Part shown: positions 1 through 4,843 of the stretch, one piece after another
How the letters are laid out: every line of letters starts with the position of its first letter
Position numbering within the stretch: position 1 is the first letter of the stretch
Assembly (NCBI GenBank): GCA_020853175.1
Contig: JADYZK010000363.1
Location: 1 to 5,046 of the forward strand
Length of the DNA stretch: 5,046 nucleotides
Direction: 5' to 3'
Origin: Bacteroidales bacterium
Lineage (GTDB): Bacteria; Bacteroidota; Bacteroidia; Bacteroidales; F082
Notes under the pieces: model-generated
Told to the model about the DNA's origin: nothing
Database searches by the model: none
Seen by the model: only the letters and a program-made list of their open reading frames with translations
Program-made: the position numbers and the translations under genes

Positions 1-105
1 AATCAGTGCTAATAAGGAGGTAATGGAATGTATAAATCCTTTTCGATAACCTTGAATCGCGCTCAAAGCCAGAAGAACAACAAGAACAATATCAATGATA
101 GACAT
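1..105 (-). CDS. cvpA: CvpA family membrane protein, N-terminal fragment (cut by the left window edge)
   Basis: On the minus strand an ATG at 105-103 opens a frame of 35 codons that runs without a stop to base 1. It begins MSIIDIVLVVLLALSAIQGY and continues with RKGF and a second hydrophobic stretch. A short N-terminus, a first membrane helix (about residues 3-17), a G-[YF]-R-K-G turn and then another helix is the usual opening of CvpA (colicin V production) proteins, which are small multi-pass inner-membrane proteins of poorly defined role. The start lies only 7 nt downstream of the mlaF-like stop codon, so it is probably the third gene of the same leftward operon. No Shine-Dalgarno sequence is visible. 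Only a fifth or so of the protein is present, so the family call rests on the N-terminal pattern alone. Confidence 0.72.
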   Translation of the reverse strand, partial: MSIIDIVLVVLLALSAIQGYRKGFIHSITSLLALI

Positions 106-112
106 AGGCTGA

Positions 113-859
113 TTATTTGCGTAGTCGGCGGGTGAGTTCGGTTGAAAAAACAAATTCATTCAACTCTCGGTTGTCAGTATCTAAGATGGTGTTTTTATTT
201 CCTTCCCACCAAAGTTCGCCTTTGTACAAAAAGCTTATTTTTTGTCCAATTTGCAGCACCGAGTTCATGTCGTGGGTGTTAATCACCGTCGTGATGTTGT
301 ACTCTTCAGTAATTTCGCTGATCAGTTGATCAATCACCTCCGCTGTTTTAGGGTCGAGGCCCGAGTTGGGCTCGTCGCAAAACAGGTAGCTTGGACTGTT
401 GGAGATGGCCCGTGCAATAGCTACACGTTTCATCATCCCACCACTAATTTCCGAAGGGAAGAGTTGGTTTACGTTTTCAAGATTCACTCTTTTCAGGCAA
501 AAATTTACACGATCGAGTTTTTCCTCGGGCGTCATCGTGGTAAACATATTCAACGGAAACATCACATTTTGCTCCACGCTGAGCGAATCAAAGAGAGCGC
601 CGCCTTGAAAAAGCACTCCCATTTCCTTGCGGATGTCTTTTTTACGCTTCTCGGCTAAGGCCGAAAACGGACGATCGTCGAAGTTAATTTCTCCCTTATC
701 AATATCTAGAAGTCCTATACAACATTTCATCAGTACGGTTTTGCCTGATCCACTCTGGCCGATGATAAGATTGGTTTTTCCTTTCTCAAACTCGGTGCTA
801 ACGTTTTTGAGAACGTGATAAGTTCCAAACGATTTATTGATGTTTTGAACGGTGATCAT
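113..859 (-). CDS. mlaF: MlaF-type ABC transporter ATP-binding protein (lipid transport)
   Basis: This 248-aa protein is a complete single-domain ABC ATPase. Visible motifs are Walker A GQSGSGKT at residues 34-41, Q-loop Q85 in FQGGALFDS, ABC signature ISGGMMKR at 138-145, Walker B YLFCDEP at 158-164, D-loop SGLDP at 166-170 and the H-loop histidine H196 in NTHD. The FQGGALFDS segment and an SGGM rather than SGGQ signature are typical of the MlaF/Ttg2A group, which powers phospholipid movement between inner and outer membrane with an MlaE permease and an MCE-domain protein. Its ATG overlaps the stop of the upstream permease gene by 4 nt (ATGA), indicating translational coupling, and a CvpA-like gene follows after 7 nt. 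Length is normal for the family. The direction of lipid transport cannot be read from the sequence. Confidence 0.93.
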   Translation of the reverse strand: MITVQNINKSFGTYHVLKNVSTEFEKGKTNLIIGQSGSGKTVLMKCCIGLLDIDKGEINFDDRPFSALAEKRKKDIRKEMGVLFQGGALFDSLSVEQNVMFPLNMFTTMTPEEKLDRVNFCLKRVNLENVNQLFPSEISGGMMKRVAIARAISNSPSYLFCDEPNSGLDPKTAEVIDQLISEITEEYNITTVINTHDMNSVLQIGQKISFLYKGELWWEGNKNTILDTDNRELNEFVFSTELTRRLRK

Positions 860-1590
860 ACGAGCAACAATTGGGTGAGGATGAGGTCGAAAAAGATGAT
901 CAAGATGCTGCTTACGACAACTGCTCTGGTGCTGGCTTTACCCACCTCAACCGAGCCGCCATCAACATTATAGCCCAAATACCCTGAAACGGATGCAATA
1001 ATGAAAGCAAAAACCAAGGTTTTAATCATGGCATACACCACCGTGAAAGGCTCAAACCAACTGCGCAGTCCGGCAATAAAATCGGCAGAAGTTACCAATC
1101 CCGACACCAAACAAGCTATCCAGCCGCCCCATAAACCTACCACGATACTGAAAATAATCAATACCGGATTGAAGAGCATACTGGCCGTAATTTTGGGTAA
1201 GATGAGGTAGTTGGCCGGATTAACGCCCATCACACGGAGGGCATCAATTTGCTCGGTAACGCGCATGGTTCCAATCTCTGAGGCAATGCGCGACCCCACC
1301 TTTCCGGCCAAAATCAAGCTGATGATGGTAGGAGAAAACTCCAAAATCATCATTTGCCTTGTGGTAAAACCCACCATGGTCAATGGAATGAGTGGCGAAT
1401 CAATATTATAGGCCGTTTGGAGTGCAACAATAGCTCCGGTAAACACCGAGATAATGGCTACAATACCGATTGAATCAACACCAAGGCCCACAAACTCAAC
1501 CAACAACTGCCGCCTAAACACAGGGCCTTTGTCGGGACGTTTGAAAATTTCAGAAAGAAGAATCAGATATTCTCCAAGTAACTTGAGCAT
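856..1590 (-). CDS. mlaE: MlaE-type ABC transporter permease (lipid transport)
   Basis: This 244-aa integral membrane protein belongs to the MlaE/permease family. After an amphipathic N-terminus (about 1-30) there are hydrophobic segments near 36-60, 85-98, 135-165, 185-206 and 222-243. The family hallmark is the cytoplasmic loop EIGTMRVTEQIDALRVMG at 105-122 followed by VNP, which contacts the ATPase; the preceding AGKVGSRIASE is also characteristic. Two copies are expected to assemble with two MlaF subunits and an MCE-protein ring in the inner membrane. It is the first gene of the leftward operon, and its stop overlaps the mlaF start by 4 nt. I chose the ATG at 1590 because the two ATGs just upstream are out of frame and the encoded N-terminus (MLKLLGEYL) fits the family. 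No Shine-Dalgarno sequence is visible. No MlaD homolog is present in the window. Confidence 0.93.
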   Translation of the reverse strand: MLKLLGEYLILLSEIFKRPDKGPVFRRQLLVEFVGLGVDSIGIVAIISVFTGAIVALQTAYNIDSPLIPLTMVGFTTRQMMILEFSPTIISLILAGKVGSRIASEIGTMRVTEQIDALRVMGVNPANYLILPKITASMLFNPVLIIFSIVVGLWGGWIACLVSGLVTSADFIAGLRSWFEPFTVVYAMIKTLVFAFIIASVSGYLGYNVDGGSVEVGKASTRAVVVSSILIIFFDLILTQLLLV

Positions 1591-1611
1591 ACATCATGGG
1601 TTATGAGCGTA

Positions 1612-1643
1612 TAAAATTACAACAATCTATTAGATAAAGCCAA
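1612..1643 (-). promoter_or_regulatory. Candidate promoter for the mlaE-mlaF-cvpA operon (weak)
   Basis: Read on the minus strand, TTG at 1643-1641 is followed after 21 nt by TAATTTTA at 1619-1612, a 7-of-8 match to the Bacteroidota -7 element TAnnTTTG. The spacing fits the TTG-N17-23-TAnnTTTG pattern described for Flavobacterium. It would start transcription about 15 nt before the mlaE ATG. In AT-rich intergenic DNA a 7/8 match can arise by chance, so this is tentative. Confidence 0.33.
1625..1635. repeat. Short perfect palindrome ATCTA-T-TAGAT
   Basis: An 11-bp inverted repeat with 5-bp arms and a 1-bp centre lies inside the spacer of the candidate minus-strand promoter, about 60 bp upstream of the plus-strand -33/-7 pair. 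Its position would suit a repressor or activator half-site pair, but it is short and AT-rich and no regulator is encoded nearby, so function is only a guess. Confidence 0.25.
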
Positions 1644-1692
1644 ATTGGGTTTAATAATCTATGTTCCAAACCATGTTCGTTGCCAGTCAAAC

Positions 1693-1726
1693 TTGGTTCT
1701 TTGCTTACAGAAACGTACTATCTTTG
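1693..1726 (+). promoter_or_regulatory. Promoter for the lipoprotein-sprT-like unit
   Basis: TATCTTTG at 1719-1726 is a perfect match to the Bacteroidota -7 element TAnnTTTG. TTG at 1693-1695 lies 23 nt upstream, the far end of the accepted range; a second TTG at 1701-1703 would give a shorter 15-nt spacer. Transcription would begin around 1731-1735, leaving a leader of about 35 nt before the ATG at 1769. Confidence 0.6.
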
Positions 1727-1733
1727 TGCAATG

Positions 1734-1757
1734 AAAGCCAAAAAAGGCTGTTTTTTT
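1734..1757 (+). other. Weak hairpin plus T-tract in the leader of the lipoprotein gene
   Basis: AGCC at 1736-1739 can pair with GGCT at 1746-1749 across a loop of six A residues. Two further A-T pairs are possible past a bulged G at 1750, and seven T residues occupy 1751-1757. The layout resembles a small intrinsic terminator or attenuator immediately after the predicted transcription start, but a 4-bp stem is marginal. It may be an accident of A- and T-rich sequence. Confidence 0.22.
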
Positions 1758-1768
1758 AATCTCAAATC

Positions 1769-1957
1769 ATGCGTTTTTTTTCATTAGTTAAAACCTTCAT
1801 CTTTATACTCTTACTCCTTAGTTTTGGGGCTTGTAGCCAGCGTATCATTCATCCGGGAGGAAAGAAAAAAATGAACCGCGATTGCGACTGTCCCAAATGG
1901 TCGTTTGCGCCGGAAAGCAACACCCATAGTACCTATTTAGCTTATGAAAGACGATAG
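1769..1957 (+). CDS. Small putative lipoprotein with a C-x-C-P motif, function unknown
   Basis: This 62-aa protein starts MRFFSLVKTF, followed by a hydrophobic core (about 10-20) and the sequence SFGAC. Cys22 fits a relaxed Bacteroidota lipobox, so the product is likely a lipid-anchored peptide of about 41 residues. The mature part has a basic patch GGKKK (30-34) and a Cys-Asp-Cys-Pro-Lys-Trp segment (39-44), whose two cysteines could bind metal or form a disulfide. A perfect TAnnTTTG element lies about 45 nt upstream of its ATG. Its last 14 nt overlap the SprT-like gene, suggesting one transcript and translational coupling. I do not recognise a named family. The signal sequence, lipobox, promoter position and coupled overlap make it a real gene rather than a chance frame. 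An internal ATG at 1871, preceded by GGAGG, could give a shorter 28-aa product. Confidence 0.72.
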   Translation: MRFFSLVKTFIFILLLLSFGACSQRIIHPGGKKKMNRDCDCPKWSFAPESNTHSTYLAYERR

Positions 1958-2567
1958 GACTATTTTATTGAAGTACTTTCCTGAAGCTGCTGTTGAACAC
2001 GTATTGCGCGAGTTGACCGAAAAAAAATCACTGCTGCATTTCAGCAAAAGCCGCCGAACAAAGTTGGGCGATTACCGCACCCCTTTGCCCGGCAAACCTC
2101 ATCGCATTTCGTTAAACCATGACCTTAATCCGTATGAAATGCTCATCACCTTTGTGCATGAATTGGCGCATCTTTACACCTTTGAAAAACACGGCAGAAA
2201 CCATCAGCCCCATGGCCCAGAGTGGAAAAAATGTTTTGGACAATTGATGCACAGCTACCTTGAGCTTCATCTTTTTCCCGACGATGTGAAAAAGGAACTC
2301 ATTCATTATTTATATGGTGCTAAAGCGGCCAACGGAAGCGATTTGAGTTTGCGTCGCGTATTGAAAAATTACGACAACAAAACCTCCGAACAACTCGTTG
2401 TGTTGGAAACACTTGCCCAAAACAGCTGCTTTAAGACGGCTGATGGACGAGTTTTTCAGAAACTTGAGCAACGAACAAAACGGTTTAAGTGCCTATGTTT
2501 GAATAATAAAAGATATTTTCTTTTCAGTCCGTTGGCTGTTGTTGAACCTCTTCGGTGTCCAAATTGA
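1944..2567 (+). CDS. SprT-like zinc metalloprotease-fold protein
   Basis: This 207-aa protein carries the zincin motif HELAH at residues 72-76, giving two zinc-ligand histidines and catalytic-type Glu73. A likely third ligand is H90 in the downstream HGPEW segment (90-94). The spacing and the H-G-x-x-[FW] pattern are those of the SprT family, related to the protease domain of eukaryotic Spartan/SPRTN, which cleaves DNA-protein crosslinks; the bacterial role is not well established. There is no signal peptide, so it should be cytoplasmic. E. coli-type SprT ends in a two-CxxC zinc ribbon, but here the C-terminus has only C183, C185 and C205, with a basic strand-forming segment around 178-196. 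Such a ribbon looks absent or degenerate. The ATG lies inside the preceding lipoprotein gene (14-nt overlap, different frame) and no Shine-Dalgarno sequence is visible. The next gene begins 51 nt downstream. Confidence 0.85.
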   Translation: MKDDRTILLKYFPEAAVEHVLRELTEKKSLLHFSKSRRTKLGDYRTPLPGKPHRISLNHDLNPYEMLITFVHELAHLYTFEKHGRNHQPHGPEWKKCFGQLMHSYLELHLFPDDVKKELIHYLYGAKAANGSDLSLRRVLKNYDNKTSEQLVVLETLAQNSCFKTADGRVFQKLEQRTKRFKCLCLNNKRYFLFSPLAVVEPLRCPN

Positions 2568-2577
2568 AATCAATCCT

Positions 2578-2585
2578 TATATTTG
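2578..2585 (+). promoter_or_regulatory. -7 promoter element upstream of manC
   Basis: TATATTTG at 2578-2585 matches TAnnTTTG perfectly. No TTG lies at the usual 17-23 nt upstream; the closest is a one-mismatch GTG at 2555-2557 (20-nt spacer), so the promoter may be weak or act together with read-through from the sprT-like gene. Transcription would start near 2590-2593, about 27 nt before the ATG at 2619. Confidence 0.42.
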
Positions 2586-2618
2586 ACAAAAAATAGAAAT
2601 AACAAACATATCAAACTT

Positions 2619-3716
2619 ATGACAAGCAATAAAAATAACTATTGTGTGATCATGGCCGGTGGTGTAGGCGCCCGTTTTTGGCCCATGAGCACAACGGCTC
2701 GGCCCAAACAGTTTATTGATATTTTAGGAGTAGGTAAAACCCTCATACAGATGACCTTTGATCGGTTTCTGAACATTTGTCCTCCCGAAAACATTTACAT
2801 CGTCACCAACGAAATTTACCGAGACCAAGTGCTGGAACAGCTTCCGCTGCTTCAACCCTTTCAAGTGTTGTGCGAGCCTGCCCGACGCAACACAGCACCC
2901 TGCATTGCTTATGCCACCCACGTGATTGAACAGCAAAACCCCAATGCTGTAATAGTGGTTGCGCCCAGCGATCATGTGATTCTGAACGAAACTGAGTTTA
3001 CCAAAAATGTGCTCGATGCCCTATCCGTGGCCCAAACACAGCCTTGGCTCATTACCCTTGGCATTGTTCCCAGCCGCCCCGATACCGGCTACGGCTACAT
3101 CCAATACGTGGAAGGCAGCGTGCTCGAAAATGTTCCGGCCTTGCGAAAAGTGAAAACTTTTACCGAAAAACCCAGCCTCGATATAGCCCTGTCTTTCATT
3201 GAAAGCGGCGATTTTTTATGGAACGCGGGCATCTTTATTTGGTCGCTTTCAAGTATCAAAACGGCCTTCGAGCGGCATCTTCCCGAGGTAGAAGACCTTT
3301 TTAAAGAAGGAGCAGGAAAATACAGCACCGATTTGGAAGCCGCATTTATTCGCCAAACCTATGCCGTGTGCAGAAACATCTCTATTGATTATGGCGTGAT
3401 GGAAAAGGCTGATAATGTTTATGTGATGTCGGTTGATTTTGGTTGGAGCGACCTTGGAACTTGGGGATCGCTTTACGAAACACGACCCAAAAACGAAGAA
3501 CTTAATGCTATTGTCGGCACCAACGTGTTAACCTACGAAAGCACTGGATGTGTGGTCAATATGCCGAAAGACAAATTGGTAGTTATTCAAGGCCTCACAG
3601 ATTATATTGTTGTTGAGGCCGACGACGCCCTATTGATTTGTCGCAAACAAGACGAACAACAAATCAGGCAATTTGTCAACGATATTAAGGTTGAAAAAGG
3701 CGAAAAATACATCTAA
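2619..3716 (+). CDS. manC: Mannose-1-phosphate guanylyltransferase (GDP-mannose pyrophosphorylase)
   Basis: This 365-aa enzyme makes GDP-mannose from mannose-1-phosphate and GTP in the cytoplasm, the precursor for mannose and fucose residues of glycans and glycoproteins. Motifs in order: nucleotide-binding GGVGARFWP at 14-22 and ARPKQF at 27-32, with the signature lysine K30; EPARRNTAP at 86-94; APSDH at 115-119, whose aspartate is the expected metal ligand; TGYGYI at 156-161; FTEKP at 181-185; WNAGIFIW at 201-208; SIDYGVMEKA at 255-264; and FGWSDLGTW at 274-282. The protein ends soon after a DYIVVEADDALLI-type segment. The length fits stand-alone guanylyltransferase, without the C-terminal phosphomannose isomerase domain of about 470-aa bifunctional enzymes. 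An in-frame TTG at 2583 would add 12 polar residues, but it lies within the -7 promoter element, and the ATG at 2619 places the GG motif at the usual distance from the N-terminus. No other sugar-nucleotide gene is in view. Confidence 0.94.
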   Translation: MTSNKNNYCVIMAGGVGARFWPMSTTARPKQFIDILGVGKTLIQMTFDRFLNICPPENIYIVTNEIYRDQVLEQLPLLQPFQVLCEPARRNTAPCIAYATHVIEQQNPNAVIVVAPSDHVILNETEFTKNVLDALSVAQTQPWLITLGIVPSRPDTGYGYIQYVEGSVLENVPALRKVKTFTEKPSLDIALSFIESGDFLWNAGIFIWSLSSIKTAFERHLPEVEDLFKEGAGKYSTDLEAAFIRQTYAVCRNISIDYGVMEKADNVYVMSVDFGWSDLGTWGSLYETRPKNEELNAIVGTNVLTYESTGCVVNMPKDKLVVIQGLTDYIVVEADDALLICRKQDEQQIRQFVNDIKVEKGEKYI

Positions 3717-3721
3717 CTTTG
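3691..3721 (+). promoter_or_regulatory. Promoter for the butyrate-kinase-like gene
   Basis: TTG at 3691-3693 and TAACTTTG at 3714-3721 are separated by 20 nt, a full match to the Bacteroidota TTG-N17-23-TAnnTTTG pattern. The -7 element incorporates the manC stop codon TAA (3714-3716). Transcription would start near 3728, giving a leader of about 39 nt that is A-rich and has no Shine-Dalgarno sequence. The kinase-like gene can therefore be expressed independently of manC. Confidence 0.58.
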
Positions 3722-3766
3722 ATGGTTTGCTCCAAATAAAGTGTTGAAAAACTAAATTTTAAACCC

Positions 3767-4843
3767 ATGCTTCAGAAAAAAATTCTCGTCATATACCCCG
3801 AAAAACGATCAACCCGGATTGCCATTTATCGCAACACCGAACCCATGTTCCTCAAATCCATCAAACACCCCGATGAGGAGCTGGAACGTTTTATTGCCAT
3901 TCCCGATCAAACTGCTTACAGACGCGATGCCATACTTACCGAACTGAAGCGCAACGACTTTGATATTCAAAAAGTAGAAATCGTGATGGCAAGAAGTGGT
4001 CTCGTCAAGCCGCTTAAATCAGGCGTTTATAAGATCAATACCCGCATGATTCAAGATTTGAAAGTGGGTATCATGGGTGTTCACGAAACCAACCTTGGCG
4101 GATTAATCGCATTTGATTTGGCCGCCATGATCGGTATCAGTGCCTATATGGCTGACCCTGTTGTTGTGGACGAATTGTCTGATTTGGCACGCATTACAGG
4201 CCATCCACTTTTTGTGCGCAAATCAATTTTTCATGCTTTGAGTCACAAATATTTTGCACGTAAATATGCCAAAAGCATTAACAAAGCTTACGAAGAACTC
4301 AACCTCATTGTTTGCCATGTAGGCTTGGGCGGCATCTCCATTGGAGCGCACCAAAAAGGCCAGGTTGTGGATGTGAACCAAGCCTTTGATGGCGGAGGAC
4401 CCTTTTCCATCACCCGAACCGGCACTTTACCCGTTGGTCAATTGATCAGCCTGTGCTTCAGCGGAAAATACACTGAAGACGAAATCAGAGAAATGGTGAA
4501 CAGCAAGGGTGGTTATGCTGCCTATCTTGGCACCGATAGCATACAACAGATCAATCACTTAATTCAAAATAAAGATGCTAAAGCTTTACTTATTTCCGAA
4601 GCTTGCGCCTATCAAGTGAGCAAAGAAATTGCCAGTTATTATGCCACCCTCGAAGGTGAATTGGATGCCATTATCCTCACCGGACAAATTTTCAACAGCG
4701 AATTGTTCCTCGATAACGTAAAAAAACGCGTTGGAAAACTGGCACCTATGGCCCTCTACCCTTCCATCAACGACCTCGAAGCCCACGCCATGAATGGGTT
4801 GCAGGTGTTGAAAGGAGAAGTGGAAGTGTTGGAATATGTTTAA
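3767..4843 (+). CDS. buk: Butyrate kinase family protein with divergent active-site motifs
   Basis: This 358-aa protein (usual butyrate kinase length) is an acetate/butyrate kinase of the ASKHA fold; such enzymes interconvert an acyl-phosphate plus ADP with the acid plus ATP. Family landmarks are RSGLVKPL at 76-83, HETNLGGLIA at 106-115, DPVVVDEL at 130-137, RKSIFHAL at 151-158, HVGLGGISIGAH at 184-195, FDGGGPFSITRTG at 207-219 and GGYAAYLGT at 248-256. The expected catalytic-type H156, H184 and R217 are kept. Departures are marked. The N-terminal phosphate motif N-x-G-S-[ST]-S reads Y-P-E-K-R-S (10-15), the central loop has one extra residue, and the C-terminal LTGGIA motif reads LTGQIF (304-309). 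It could be an active but divergent kinase, a kinase for another acid, or a pseudoenzyme. No phosphotransbutyrylase gene is adjacent. It has its own promoter, and its end overlaps the next gene by 8 nt. Confidence 0.85.
   Translation: MLQKKILVIYPEKRSTRIAIYRNTEPMFLKSIKHPDEELERFIAIPDQTAYRRDAILTELKRNDFDIQKVEIVMARSGLVKPLKSGVYKINTRMIQDLKVGIMGVHETNLGGLIAFDLAAMIGISAYMADPVVVDELSDLARITGHPLFVRKSIFHALSHKYFARKYAKSINKAYEELNLIVCHVGLGGISIGAHQKGQVVDVNQAFDGGGPFSITRTGTLPVGQLISLCFSGKYTEDEIREMVNSKGGYAAYLGTDSIQQINHLIQNKDAKALLISEACAYQVSKEIASYYATLEGELDAIILTGQIFNSELFLDNVKKRVGKLAPMALYPSINDLEAHAMNGLQVLKGEVEVLEYV

Noticed and set aside
242..658. A 138-codon plus-strand frame opposite mlaF
   Set aside because: It is antisense to a gene with all ABC ATPase motifs; the translation shows no family features and its start lacks any promoter or coupling.
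1731..1787. An 18-codon frame in the leader of the lipoprotein gene, overlapping its start
   Set aside because: Its ATG falls essentially at the predicted transcription start, its composition follows from A and T runs, and nothing else supports translation.
2583..2618. TTG start for manC, adding 12 N-terminal residues
   Set aside because: The TTG is the last three bases of a perfect TAnnTTTG promoter element, the extension is polar and low-complexity, and the ATG at 2619 gives the normal distance to the GG-x-G-x-R motif.
2724..2975. An 83-codon minus-strand frame opposite manC
   Set aside because: It is the antisense shadow of a well-supported enzyme gene, with no recognisable motif.
3717..3766. 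Possible terminator between manC and the kinase-like gene
   Set aside because: No GC-rich stem with a T-tract could be found in this 50-nt gap; a promoter is the only supported element there.
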